Shown: one piece after another, positions 52,704 to 61,422 of the stretch
How positions within the stretch are numbered: the first letter of the stretch is position 1
Layout: the number at the start of each line of letters is the position of its first letter
Assembly: GCF_001426485.1 (NCBI RefSeq)
Contig: NZ_LMET01000001.1
Span: 544,844-608,843, forward strand
DNA: 64,000 bases
Source of the DNA: Aeromicrobium sp. Root472D3
GTDB lineage: Bacteria; Actinomycetota; Actinomycetes; Propionibacteriales; Nocardioidaceae
Direction: 5' to 3'
Position numbers and translations under genes: made by a program
Notes under the pieces: model-generated
The model's database searches: none
Seen by the model: only the letters and a program-made list of their open reading frames with translations
Told to the model about the DNA's origin: nothing

Positions 52704-53663
52704 ATGGGCCGACCGTTCTCCGAGCGCGTCGCGCACGACGACTGGCGGCACGCGGCGCGGCGGTGGACGCACGACACCCTCGCGGCCCGCGGCATCGAGG
52801 TCACCGGACCCGTCGAGCAGCCCCGCATCCGCCCCTGGTCGACGCAGCTCACGGTGCCGACCGACGCGGGACGCATCTGGTTCAAGGCCAACTGCGCCTC
52901 GATGGCGTTCGAGCCGGCGCTGCAGGTCGAGCTGGCCCGCCTCGCGCCCGACGCGGTCGACGCTCCCGTCGCCGTCGACGTCGATCGTGGCTGGATGCTG
53001 ACGCTCGACCGCGGCGCGACCCTCGGCGACACGAGCGACCCGACCGCGGACGACTGGCGGCGGGTCCTCGGGCACGCCGCCCACCTGCAGCGGACCGCGG
53101 CCGGTCACGGCGAGGCGCTGATCGCCACGGGCCTGCCCGACTGCCGTCCGTCGACCGTCGTGGGCCGGTTCGACCGCTTCGTCGAGGTGCTCGCCTCGCT
53201 GCCGGACCAGCACCCCGCCACCATCCCGGACGATCTGCGCACGCAGCTCGAGGGCGCCCGACCGCGCGTCGTCGACGCCGTCGCCGAGCTGCAGGAGTCG
53301 TCGCTGCCGACGACGTGGCAGCACGGCGACCTGCACCCGTGGAACGTCTTCGCGGCCAACGGCCACTTCTTCGACTTCGGCGACGGTCAGTGGGCGCACG
53401 CCGCCGAGCTGCTGTGCGTGCCCGAGGCATGGATCGCCCAGTCCGACGGGACGCTGTCGTGGTCCGACGTGCTCGCGGCGTACGGCGACGTGTGGGGCGT
53501 CGAGCCCGACGACCTCGCGGCGCAGCTGCGGGCCGCGTCGTGCACGCAGGCGGTCAACCGGACGCTCGTGTGGTGGGGCTGCCTGCAGGAGGCGACCGCC
53601 GCCGAGTGGACGCAGTGGGGCGACAGCGTCCTGCACCACCTGACGCGGGTGCTCGAGCCGTGA
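52704..53663 (+). CDS. Aminoglycoside phosphotransferase-like kinase (APH family)
   Basis: 319 aa. APH fold with the catalytic loop WQHGDLHPWN and the metal-binding DFGDG. TACGCT ends 6 nt before the ATG, so probably leaderless. Coupled to aat by a GTGA overlap. Small-molecule kinase of unknown substrate; antibiotic resistance is not implied. Confidence 0.85.
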   Translation: MGRPFSERVAHDDWRHAARRWTHDTLAARGIEVTGPVEQPRIRPWSTQLTVPTDAGRIWFKANCASMAFEPALQVELARLAPDAVDAPVAVDVDRGWMLTLDRGATLGDTSDPTADDWRRVLGHAAHLQRTAAGHGEALIATGLPDCRPSTVVGRFDRFVEVLASLPDQHPATIPDDLRTQLEGARPRVVDAVAELQESSLPTTWQHGDLHPWNVFAANGHFFDFGDGQWAHAAELLCVPEAWIAQSDGTLSWSDVLAAYGDVWGVEPDDLAAQLRAASCTQAVNRTLVWWGCLQEATAAEWTQWGDSVLHHLTRVLEP

Positions 53664-54313
53664 CCCGCACCCCGCTGCCGCCGACGCCCTGGGTGTTCGA
53701 CCCCGACCAGTGGCCCGACGACGACTGCGTCGCCTCGGGCGCCGACCTCGCCCCCAGCACCCTGGTCGAGGCCTACCGACGGGGTGCGTTCCCGATGCCG
53801 CACGACCGCGAGCTGCTGTGGTGGTCGCCGATGGAGCGGGGCGTGCTCGTGCCGTCCGACCTGCGGGTCAGCCGGTCGTTGTCGCGCTCGGTGCGCCGTT
53901 TCACCGTGACGGTCGACGAGTCCTTCGAGGAGGTCATCGACGCGTGCGCCGACCCGTCGCGACCCGGGTCGTGGATCGACGGGCCGATCCGCGAGGCGTA
54001 CGTCGAGATGCACCGTCTGGGGTGGGCGCACTCGGTCGAGACCCGCAGCGCCGACGGGACGCTCGTGGGGGGCCTCTACGGCCTGAGCATCGGGGCCCTG
54101 TTCGCGGGCGAGTCGATGTTCCACCGCGCGACGGACGCCTCGAAGGTCGCCCTCGTCGAGCTGGCCCGGCGGGTCGGTGACGGCGGACTGATCGACACGC
54201 AGTGGAGCACGACCCACCTGGAGTCGCTGGGCGTGACGCAGTGGCCGCGCGACGTGTACCTCGCACGCATCGAGGAGCTCGTCGACGCCGCCCCGCCTCC
54301 CGGATGGGCCTGA
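53660..54313 (+). CDS. aat: Leucyl/phenylalanyl-tRNA-protein transferase
   Basis: 217 aa. Adds Leu or Phe to proteins with N-terminal Lys/Arg for ClpS/ClpAP-dependent turnover (N-end rule). Family text is well kept: AYRRGAFPM, WWSPMERGVL, WIDGPIREAY, GLYGLSIGALFAGESMF and IDTQWSTTHLESLG. GTG start inside the kinase stop. Confidence 0.93.
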   Translation: MTRTPLPPTPWVFDPDQWPDDDCVASGADLAPSTLVEAYRRGAFPMPHDRELLWWSPMERGVLVPSDLRVSRSLSRSVRRFTVTVDESFEEVIDACADPSRPGSWIDGPIREAYVEMHRLGWAHSVETRSADGTLVGGLYGLSIGALFAGESMFHRATDASKVALVELARRVGDGGLIDTQWSTTHLESLGVTQWPRDVYLARIEELVDAAPPPGWA

Positions 54314-54375
54314 TATCACGGCGGAATCGGCCCGGCGCACGGCGGGGTGGGCGCCCGGGGCGGGGATCGCGTTCC

Positions 54376-54381
54376 TAGACT
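54376..54381 (+). promoter_or_regulatory. -10 element of the HU gene
   Basis: TAGACT 36 bp before the start codon, leaving a short leader that includes AAGGAG. Confidence 0.5.
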
Positions 54382-54417
54382 GAATGACGAAAACACCCCC
54401 ACTCACAAGGAGCTTTT

Positions 54418-54696
54418 GTGGCTATCTCTCGCAACGACCTCGTCGCTGCCCTCGCTTCGAAGGCCGGCACCAGCAAGGCCGACGCCGACGCGGTTCTCTC
54501 GTCCTTCAGCGAGATCCTCCTCGACTCGGTCGCCAAGGGCGAGAAGGTCTCGATCCCCGGCATCCTCTCGGTCGAGCGCGTGGCACGCGCGGCCCGCACC
54601 GGTCGCAACCCCTCCACGGGCGAGACGATCGACATCCCCGCCGGCTTCGGCGTCAAGGTCAGCGTCGGCTCGCGCCTCAAGGCCGCCGCCAAGTAG
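54418..54696 (+). CDS. hup: HU-family nucleoid DNA-binding protein
   Basis: 92 aa from a GTG with AAGGAGC upstream. HU fold: N-terminal helices (SRNDLVAALA), then the DNA-clasping arm GRNPSTGETIDIPA. It lacks the long Lys/Ala-rich tail of mycobacterial HupB. Binds and bends DNA without sequence specificity. Confidence 0.94.
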   Translation: MAISRNDLVAALASKAGTSKADADAVLSSFSEILLDSVAKGEKVSIPGILSVERVARAARTGRNPSTGETIDIPAGFGVKVSVGSRLKAAAK

Positions 54697-54711
54697 ACCT
54701 GCACGACCCTG

Positions 54712-54742
54712 CAGCGCCATCGGACCCGATCCGGTGGCGCTG
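54712..54742 (+). terminator. Terminator hairpin after the HU gene
   Basis: 13-bp arms (54712-54724 with 54730-54742, one mismatch) around a 5-nt loop, followed by only TTG, 15 bp after the stop codon. Confidence 0.65.
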
Positions 54743-54766
54743 TTGCCGTCTGTGTGAGGATCAGCC

Positions 54767-55813
54767 ATGGCCACGCCGTACCACCGTCTCGCCCGCGAGA
54801 CCCCGGCGTACGCCTGGTGGAAGCTGCCCGTGGCGGCGCCGGTCATCGTCGTCTTCTACTTCGGGCTGACGATCCTGCTGGTCGTCGCGGCGGCCGTCTG
54901 GTTCGCGGCGTCGAGCTCGTCGGGATCGCTCGACGGCTGGTTCGACGCGGTCGGCGACCTCGACACCGCGCACCTCGACTACTTCGTGCTCGACCTGCTG
55001 AGCATCGCGCTGCTGATCCCCGCGGTGCTGCTGGGCGTGCTGGCCACGGGCCCGCGTCCGGTCGGCTACCTGTCGTCGGTCGCAGGACGTCTGCGCTGGC
55101 GCTGGCTGGGGCTCACGGCCGTCGTCGCGACGGTCGTCACGGTCGTCACGATCGGAGGCTCGCTCGTCGTGGGCGAGGTGACCGACCCGTCCGAGGTGTC
55201 GACCCCGGCCGCGATCGACCCGAGCACGGCGTGGGCGCTGCTGGCGATCCTGCTCGTCGTCCCGCTGCAGTCCGCCGCCGAGGAGTACCTCTTCAGGGGC
55301 TACCTGATGCAGCTGGTGGGGTCGTGGACGAGGTTCGCGATCGTGCCGGTCGTCGTCACGACGCCGCTGTTCGTCGCGGGGCACGGGTACGGCCTGTGGG
55401 GGCTGCTGGACGTCGGGCTGTTCGGTCTGACCGCGGCGGTCCTGACGATCCGCACGGGCGGTCTCGAGGCCGCGATCGCGGCGCACGCCGCCAACAACGT
55501 CGTGCTGTTCGCGCTCGACGCGGTCGGCGTGATCTCGGCGACCGACGACACCGGCGCCGGGCCCCTCGACCTCGTGCCGACGATCGTCTCGAGCGTCCTG
55601 CTCGTCGTGACGATCGAGTGGCTGGCACGCCGGCGGGGCGTCCAGCGCACGCGCGACCCCATCCCCGACCCACCGCCGCCCCTCGCGCCGATGTGGCCGC
55701 CACCGCCGTACGCGATGGTCTGGCACCAGCCCGTGCAGCCGGTCGCCCCGGGCCCCGCGCTGCACCCCGACACCCCGGACTACCCGGGGGAGCTACCCCC
55801 GGGGTGGCGCTGA
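54767..55813 (+). CDS. CPBP (CAAX-type) intramembrane metalloprotease
   Basis: 348 aa with about eight membrane helices and a Pro-rich cytoplasmic tail (PPPPLAPMWPPPP). Abi motifs: EEYLFRG (motif 1), FVAGHGYG (motif 2) and AAIAAHAANN (motif 3), giving the Glu/His metal site. Function in this host unknown; relatives process prenylated proteins or act in bacteriocin immunity. Confidence 0.87.
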   Translation: MATPYHRLARETPAYAWWKLPVAAPVIVVFYFGLTILLVVAAAVWFAASSSSGSLDGWFDAVGDLDTAHLDYFVLDLLSIALLIPAVLLGVLATGPRPVGYLSSVAGRLRWRWLGLTAVVATVVTVVTIGGSLVVGEVTDPSEVSTPAAIDPSTAWALLAILLVVPLQSAAEEYLFRGYLMQLVGSWTRFAIVPVVVTTPLFVAGHGYGLWGLLDVGLFGLTAAVLTIRTGGLEAAIAAHAANNVVLFALDAVGVISATDDTGAGPLDLVPTIVSSVLLVVTIEWLARRRGVQRTRDPIPDPPPPLAPMWPPPPYAMVWHQPVQPVAPGPALHPDTPDYPGELPPGWR

Positions 55814-55828
55814 GGCGCTTCGGTCGGG

Positions 55829-56146
55829 CTAGGAGACGGTCGGGCGTCCGGCGGCCTCCCACGCCTCCATGCCACCCGCGACGTTCGTGACGTCGTGGCC
55901 CTGCGCGTGCAGCCACTGGGTCGCGCGGGCCGACCGGCCTCCCAGGTGGCACACCACGAGGGTGCGCACCGAGGGGTCGAGCTCGCCGACGCGGGCCGGG
56001 ATCTCGCCCAGCGGGATGTGGACGGCGCCGTCGATGTGCCCGGCCGCCCACTCGTGCGGCTCGCGGACGTCGAGGACGACGAGGTCGTCGGGGATCGTCG
56101 CCGGGATCGCGTCGATCTCGGTGGTCGGGACGGTCGAGTCAGTCAT
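55829..56146 (-). CDS. Single-domain rhodanese
   Basis: 105 aa. Rhodanese fold with VVLDVREPHEWAAGHI, GAVHIPLGE and the active-site Cys in VVCHLGGRSARA. Sulphur carrier/transferase; acceptor unknown. Confidence 0.92.
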   Translation of the reverse strand: MTDSTVPTTEIDAIPATIPDDLVVLDVREPHEWAAGHIDGAVHIPLGEIPARVGELDPSVRTLVVCHLGGRSARATQWLHAQGHDVTNVAGGMEAWEAAGRPTVS

Positions 56147-56323
56147 GGGACCATCGTCCTCCTCTGGCCGAAATGGGCCTCGGGGAGGGTCTAATCCGTC
56201 ACAGGAGTAGCAATGACCCCCCTGGAGTAGTTACTTTGGACCAGAAGCGTTTCAGGATCCGTGGTGAGATGGAGCCTGAAGAACTCGACGGGACGAACCG
56301 GAGACGGAAGGACGGTGGCGCAG

Positions 56324-56719
56324 ATGATGTCGCACGACACCGTCCGCCTACCGTTCGAGCCCTCCACGCCGGGCATCGCCCGCACCCGTCTGGCTGCCTT
56401 CCTGACGCGGCAGCACGCGTCCAACGAGGTCATCGACGACGCGCTCATCGTGATCAGCGAGATGATCGCCAACGCCGTCAGCCACGGCGTCCCCGCCGAG
56501 GACGGCGCGATCGAGATCTCGTGGTCGATCAACGGCGACCTGCTCGAGCTCAGCGTGCTCGACGGTGGCGTCGGAGGCCACCTCAAGCCGATCGACTTCG
56601 ACGAGGACTCGCTGAGCGGTCGCGGTCTCGCGATCATCAACCGTGTCGCCGACCGCTGGTGGGTCGACATGTCGAAGGGCACTCGCGTCAACGCCGAGCT
56701 CGCCCTCACGACGCACTGA
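56324..56719 (+). CDS. Anti-sigma factor-like ATP-binding protein (RsbW/HATPase_c_2)
   Basis: 131 aa from the ATG at 56324, with GGAAGGA upstream; the frame is open from 56261. GHKL ATPase motifs: N box EMIANAVSHG, G1 VLDGGVGG, G2 SGRGLAIINRV. Such kinases phosphorylate an anti-anti-sigma partner or bind a sigma factor directly. No partner gene is adjacent. Confidence 0.88.
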   Translation: MMSHDTVRLPFEPSTPGIARTRLAAFLTRQHASNEVIDDALIVISEMIANAVSHGVPAEDGAIEISWSINGDLLELSVLDGGVGGHLKPIDFDEDSLSGRGLAIINRVADRWWVDMSKGTRVNAELALTTH

Positions 56720-56764
56720 CGACCGGCCGAGCGGCTCAGCCGTCGCCCGTTAGACTCGCCCGTC

Positions 56765-57616
56765 ATGGGCAAGAAGTCGCGAATCAAGACTCGTACCGAC
56801 GGCACGAAGGCTGCCAAGAAGGAGCGCATGCCGTTCGTGGCGCGCACCTTCGAGGGCTTGCCGTCCGAGGAGGACTGGGTCGCGCTGCGCGAGTTCGTCC
56901 CGGCCGGTTCGGCCACGATCACGCTGAAGGACGGCGAGACCGTCCGCGTGTGCTCGATGCTGCCGGGCAACGGCGCCGGCATCCGCCGACAGGACGGCGA
57001 GACGTGGATCGGCCTGCAGGTCGCCCACAACTTCGGTGACATCAGCCGCGACCTCGCGCACGTCATCGAGCTCGCCCGCAGCACCGAGCCCGGCAGCCCC
57101 GTCCGCATGACCGATCCCGGCGTCGGTCCGCGTCTGCAGGACATCATCGCGCCCGACTCGACGTTCGACGTCGTCGTGCACGACGGCTTCGACTACTGGG
57201 TCGAGGGCGTCGAGGACAACGACGGCGTCGCCGAGGCGCTCGCCGAGGCCAACGACACGATTGCCCCGACGGTCCACCTCGACTCGGTCGACGGCGCGTA
57301 CTGGACCGAGATGGGACCGCAGCGGTTCCTGCGCTGGGTCATGACGCACGACGAGACCGCGCTGCTCAACGCGCTGGCCCGGCTGCACGCCGCCGACGAC
57401 GACACGCTCGGCGAGGGCACCAAGCTGATCGGTCACTTCCGCGCGCACGGTCTGCTCGTCCCGGTGTGGGAGTTCGAGCACGACGCCGACGCGCTCGAGC
57501 AGCCGGCGACCGCGTTCGCCGAGCGTCTGGCAGCCGCGCTGGCCGACGACAGCCCGCTGACGTCCGCCGAGCGGGCCGCGAAGGGCTCGCTGATCAGCCG
57601 CCAGGTGCAGGTCTGA
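56765..57616 (+). CDS. DUF5926 family protein
   Basis: 283 aa, basic N-terminus (MGKKSRIKTR) then an acidic alpha/beta body; typical of a conserved actinobacterial family of unknown function, sometimes misnamed topoisomerase. TAGACT ends 8 nt before the ATG and there is no ribosome-binding site, consistent with a leaderless message. Confidence 0.85.
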   Translation: MGKKSRIKTRTDGTKAAKKERMPFVARTFEGLPSEEDWVALREFVPAGSATITLKDGETVRVCSMLPGNGAGIRRQDGETWIGLQVAHNFGDISRDLAHVIELARSTEPGSPVRMTDPGVGPRLQDIIAPDSTFDVVVHDGFDYWVEGVEDNDGVAEALAEANDTIAPTVHLDSVDGAYWTEMGPQRFLRWVMTHDETALLNALARLHAADDDTLGEGTKLIGHFRAHGLLVPVWEFEHDADALEQPATAFAERLAAALADDSPLTSAERAAKGSLISRQVQV

Positions 57617-57634
57617 CGTTCGGCGGTCCTCGCG

Positions 57635-58576
57635 TCAGTGGCGGGATTCGATCCGCCCACCCGGCTCGACGGCGGCGTCGAACTCGTCTCGTGCTGCCGT
57701 CCAGCTCGGATCGGACGGGTCGAGCGCGCTGCGCAGGTAGGCGGTCGTGAGGCGCTGCACGACGGCGACCCGTTCGGGGTCCTCGTCGGTCGTCTCGGCG
57801 ACCTCGTGACCCGGGATGCCGCCCAGCGAGTGCTCGCCGCCGAACAGTGTCAGCAGGTCCGTCGCGCCGGGGCTCAGCTCGTAGGCGTCCGTCATCCACT
57901 CGGGTCCGCGGGCGGTCAGGGGTGAGTCGTCCCGGTCGCCTGCCACGACGAGCGTGGGTGTGGTCAGCGACGCGAACGACGGACGCATGAACGGTAGGTG
58001 CGTGCTCGCCCAGGGCGACAGGTCGTCGCCGGTGCCGGCCGTCGCCAGCAGGACGCCGGCCGTGACGCGTGCGTCGGAGAGGTCGTCGCCGGGTGTCCCG
58101 TCGGCGTCGAGCACCCGGGCGCCGAGCAGCTCGCCGACGCTCTGGGCGCCCCAGGAGTGCCCGGCCGCAGCGATGCGCGAACGGTCGACCCGCCGCGCCA
58201 GGCCCGGCACGGCCGACTCGACGGTGTCGAGCTGGTCGAGCACCCGGCGGAGGTCGTCGACCCGGGTGCGCCAGATGTCGGCGAACCCCGGGTCGTCCAT
58301 GCGGGTGCCGAGCCGGCGAGAGTCGAGGTGCGTGGGCTGGACCACCACGAATCCGCGCGACGCCCAGAATGCCGTGAGGGGTGCGTAGCCGTCGTGCGAC
58401 CAGCCGTTCCCGTGCGAGAACAGCACGATCGGAAGGTCGGTGCCGGTGACGGGGGCGGACACCCGGACGTGCAGGTCGCGTGAGCGGCCGGGCGCCTCGA
58501 GGACGACGGGGGCGACCGAGACGACGGGGATCGGCGGTCCGGTGAGGGCGTCGAGGCGGTGGACGATGCTGGACAT
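57635..58576 (-). CDS. Alpha/beta hydrolase (chlorophyllase/dienelactone hydrolase-like)
   Basis: 313 aa from the ATG at 58576 with GAAGGG upstream. Nucleophile elbow AGHSWGAQ, oxyanion region FSHGNGWSHDGY, acid in AGDRDDSPLT and His in GGEHSLGG. Cytoplasmic. Divergent from a TetR gene across a region with twin operator palindromes, so inducible by its substrate or a related compound. Confidence 0.85.
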   Translation of the reverse strand: MSSIVHRLDALTGPPIPVVSVAPVVLEAPGRSRDLHVRVSAPVTGTDLPIVLFSHGNGWSHDGYAPLTAFWASRGFVVVQPTHLDSRRLGTRMDDPGFADIWRTRVDDLRRVLDQLDTVESAVPGLARRVDRSRIAAAGHSWGAQSVGELLGARVLDADGTPGDDLSDARVTAGVLLATAGTGDDLSPWASTHLPFMRPSFASLTTPTLVVAGDRDDSPLTARGPEWMTDAYELSPGATDLLTLFGGEHSLGGIPGHEVAETTDEDPERVAVVQRLTTAYLRSALDPSDPSWTAARDEFDAAVEPGGRIESRH

Positions 58577-58615
58577 GGTGGGCCCTTCGAGTGGTCCGCT
58601 GTGGCAGGATATAAG

Positions 58616-58653
58616 TGGAACGTTGTTCCACAACTATACGGAACAGTGTTCCG
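58616..58653. promoter_or_regulatory. Twin 15-bp palindromes, TetR operators
   Basis: TGGAAC-GTT-GTTCCA (58616-58630) and CGGAAC-AGT-GTTCCG (58639-58653) have centres 23 bp apart in the divergent hydrolase/TetR gap. The shared core GGAAC-N3-GTTCC marks the likely recognition half-sites. Confidence 0.88.
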
Positions 58654-58681
58654 GATATCAAGACGACCTGGAGGATCGACG

Positions 58682-59278
58682 ATGACGAGTGCGTCCGAGG
58701 CATCCATGTCGTCTCCGCGGGCCAAGCGCGTCGACGCGTTCCGCAACGAGCAGAAGCTGCTCGAAGCCGCTGCCTCGGTGTTCGTGGCCTCCGGGGTCGA
58801 CGCCCCCGTCCGGGCGGTGGCGGCCGCCGCCGGCGTCGGCGTCGGCACCATCTACCGTCACTTCCCGACCAGGGCCGAGCTGGTCGTCGCCGTCTACCGC
58901 CACCAGGTCGACGCGTGCGCCGAGGCCGGGCCGAGGCTGATGACATCATCCGCGTCGCCGGAAGCCGCGCTGCGTGCGTGGCTCGACCTGTTCGTCGACT
59001 TCCTGGTCACCAAGCACGGCCTGGCGGCGGCCCTGCAGGACGAGAAGGTCGGCGCCGCCCTCCACCGGCACTTCGTCGACCATCTCGTCCCGGTGTGTGC
59101 TGACCTGCTCGCAGCCGCCGCCGACCATCCTCCGGGTGGCGCCGGTCCGACCGCGTACGAGGTGCTGCGCGGCATCGGCAATCTGTGCATCGGTGCTGGC
59201 AGCGACCCGCAGTTCGACGCGCGCCGAGTCGTCCGGGCCTACGTCTCAGGGGTCCTGGCGGAGGCCCGCCGGGAATGA
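58682..59278 (+). CDS. TetR-family regulator, divergent from the hydrolase
   Basis: 198 aa from the ATG at 58682 with GGAGG upstream. Helix-turn-helix at about 45-65 (VRAVAAAAGVGVGTIYRHF), followed by a helical C-terminal domain of the SBT-type. Likely autorepressor acting on the twin palindromes. Confidence 0.9.
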   Translation: MTSASEASMSSPRAKRVDAFRNEQKLLEAAASVFVASGVDAPVRAVAAAAGVGVGTIYRHFPTRAELVVAVYRHQVDACAEAGPRLMTSSASPEAALRAWLDLFVDFLVTKHGLAAALQDEKVGAALHRHFVDHLVPVCADLLAAAADHPPGGAGPTAYEVLRGIGNLCIGAGSDPQFDARRVVRAYVSGVLAEARRE

Positions 59279-59305
59279 CCGGGGCCGCACGTCGTTGACG
59301 CCTGT

Positions 59306-60211
59306 ATGACTTCTCTCGACTTCGGACCACTCGTCCTCGGCGGCAACACGTTCGGCTGGACGTCCTCGCCGTCCGAGAGCCACGCCGTGCTCGACGCCTT
59401 CGTCGACGCGGGCGGACGCTCGATCGACACCGCGGACGTCTACTCGGTCTGGGTGCCGGGCAACACCGGCGGCGACTCCGAGCGGATCATCGGCGACTGG
59501 TTGGCGTCCCGCGGACGTCGCGACGACGTGTCGATCGCGACGAAGGTGTTCTCGCTGCCCGACCGTCCGGGCCTGTCGCCCGACAACGTCCGGGCCGCCG
59601 TCGACGAGTCGCTGACGCGTCTGCGCACCGACCGGATCGACCTCTACTACGCGCATCGCGACGACCAGGACGTCCCGCAGGAGGAGTACGTCGGCGTGTT
59701 CGACGAGCTCGTGACGGCGGGCAAGGTCGTCGAGGTCGGCGCGTCGAACTTCGACGCCGGGCGCCTGCGCAGCGCCGTCGAGGTCGCCGACGGTGCCGGT
59801 CAGGTGCGCTTCACCGTCGCGCAGGACCACTTCAACCTCGTCGAGCGCGACTACGCCGAGACGCTGGCCCCGACGGTCGCCGAGCTGGGGATCGTCGAGC
59901 TGCCCTACTACGCGCTCGCCTCGGGCTTCCTGACCGGCAAGTACCGACCGGGCACGTCGGTCGACTCGACCCGCGCCGAGGGCGCCGCCGCCTACCTCGA
60001 GGACGACCGCAACGTCGCGCTGCTCGAGACCCTCGACGCGATCGCCGCCGACCACTCGGTCGGCGTCACGGCGGTGGCCCTGGCCTGGTTGCGCCAGCAG
60101 CCGACCGTCGCGGCGCCCGTCGCGAGCGCCCGCACGGTCGAGCAGCTCGCCGCGCTGGTGGCGTCGTTCGACCTGACCCTCACCGACGAGGAGCTCGCCC
60201 GCCTGGCCTGA
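59306..60211 (+). CDS. Aldo/keto reductase
   Basis: 301 aa TIM barrel with GGNTFGW, DTADVYSVW (catalytic Asp and Tyr), ATKV (Lys) and YYAHRDDQ (His). NADPH-dependent carbonyl reductase of the AKR family; substrate unknown. Convergent with arginine deiminase, 1 bp apart. Confidence 0.9.
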   Translation: MTSLDFGPLVLGGNTFGWTSSPSESHAVLDAFVDAGGRSIDTADVYSVWVPGNTGGDSERIIGDWLASRGRRDDVSIATKVFSLPDRPGLSPDNVRAAVDESLTRLRTDRIDLYYAHRDDQDVPQEEYVGVFDELVTAGKVVEVGASNFDAGRLRSAVEVADGAGQVRFTVAQDHFNLVERDYAETLAPTVAELGIVELPYYALASGFLTGKYRPGTSVDSTRAEGAAAYLEDDRNVALLETLDAIAADHSVGVTAVALAWLRQQPTVAAPVASARTVEQLAALVASFDLTLTDEELARLA

Positions 60212-60212
60212 G

Positions 60213-61394
60213 TCAGTCGCGGTCGATGGGGCACGACATGCAGCGGGGCCCGCCACGCCCCGAGCCCAGCTGGTCGCCACTGATCGTGATGACCTCGATG
60301 CCGTGCTCCTCGAGCCGCGCGTTGGTCTGCTCGTTGCGCTCGTAGGCGACCGCGAGCCGGGCGTTGATCGCGAGGGTGTTGTTGCCGTCGTCCCACTGCT
60401 CGCGCTCGGCGGTGACGGGGTCGAGACCGGTGTCGATCTGGTGGAGCGTCTCGATGCCCATCGCGGCGGCGGCCCCCGCGAAGAACGAGGTCTCGGCGCC
60501 GATGACGAAGCCGTCGTCACCCCACGTCAGGGGGACGGAGCGCAGGGTGTCGGACATGGTCGGGTAGATCACGACGGTGTCGACGTCGACCATCGTCACG
60601 ATCGTGTCGAGGTGCATCGTGGCGCGCTCCTGCGCGATCGGCACCGCCAGCACGGTGTGCGCGAGGCCCTCGGACAGCACCTGCTGCGCGAACCGCTCGA
60701 GACCGGCGGGGGTCGTCCGCTCGCCGATGCCGACCGCGATGACGCCGGGTGAGAGCTCGAGGACGTCGCCGCCCTCGAGGTGCTCCAGGTGGGGACCATG
60801 GACGATCGGGGTGCCGGCGAACCGCTCGTGGTGGCGGTAGATCAGCCCGGTCAGCTGCGTCTCGCGCACCCGCGCGGGCATCGCGAGGCTCGTGACGGCG
60901 ACGCGGTCGCGCAGCCACACCGACGAGTCGCGGGTGAACAGCAGGTTGGGCAGCGGGTTGATGAGGAAGTCCTCGGGCTGCATCAGCTGGTGCGCGGCGC
61001 TGCCGTCGAGGTGCACCTCGTCGTTGCGCAGGCCGGCCATCAGCGTCTCGGCCAGCTGCGCCGGATCGGCGTCGGCGAGCTTCGCGCCGATCAGTGCCTG
61101 CAGGCTCGGGCCGACGAACAGGCCCTTGAGCGTGCTGTCGATGATCTCGTCGCGGGCGGCGTCGATCGCGAGGGTCTGCGTCAGCAGCTCCGTCAGGTAC
61201 AGCACCTCGACGTCGTGGTCGCGCAGGGCCTGCGCGAACGCGTCGTGCTCCTCCTGCGCGCGGCCGAGCCACGGGATGCCGTCGAACAGCAGCTGGTCGT
61301 TGTTGCGCGGCGTCAGCCGTCCGAGCTCGGGCCCGGGACGGTGCAGCATGACCGTGCGCAGGCGTCCGACTTCACTGTCCGCTCCGAGAGGCAT
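60213..61394 (-). CDS. arcA: Arginine deiminase
   Basis: 393 aa. Hydrolyses L-arginine to citrulline and ammonia. Family landmarks: RTVMLHRPGPEL, NLLFTRDSSVW, EHLEGGDVLEL, MHLDTIVTMVD (catalytic His) and the nucleophilic Cys in GGPRCMSCP at the C-terminus. No arcB or arcC beside it, so use of citrulline must rely on distant genes. Confidence 0.94.
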   Translation of the reverse strand: MPLGADSEVGRLRTVMLHRPGPELGRLTPRNNDQLLFDGIPWLGRAQEEHDAFAQALRDHDVEVLYLTELLTQTLAIDAARDEIIDSTLKGLFVGPSLQALIGAKLADADPAQLAETLMAGLRNDEVHLDGSAAHQLMQPEDFLINPLPNLLFTRDSSVWLRDRVAVTSLAMPARVRETQLTGLIYRHHERFAGTPIVHGPHLEHLEGGDVLELSPGVIAVGIGERTTPAGLERFAQQVLSEGLAHTVLAVPIAQERATMHLDTIVTMVDVDTVVIYPTMSDTLRSVPLTWGDDGFVIGAETSFFAGAAAAMGIETLHQIDTGLDPVTAEREQWDDGNNTLAINARLAVAYERNEQTNARLEEHGIEVITISGDQLGSGRGGPRCMSCPIDRD

Positions 61395-61422
61395 GACGAC
61401 AGCCTAGTGAGGGGTGGGGTCG

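Noticed and set aside
52704-53663. Antibiotic resistance gene
   Set aside because: APH-fold kinases are diverse; coupling to aat and lack of resistance-specific features give no reason to call it resistance.
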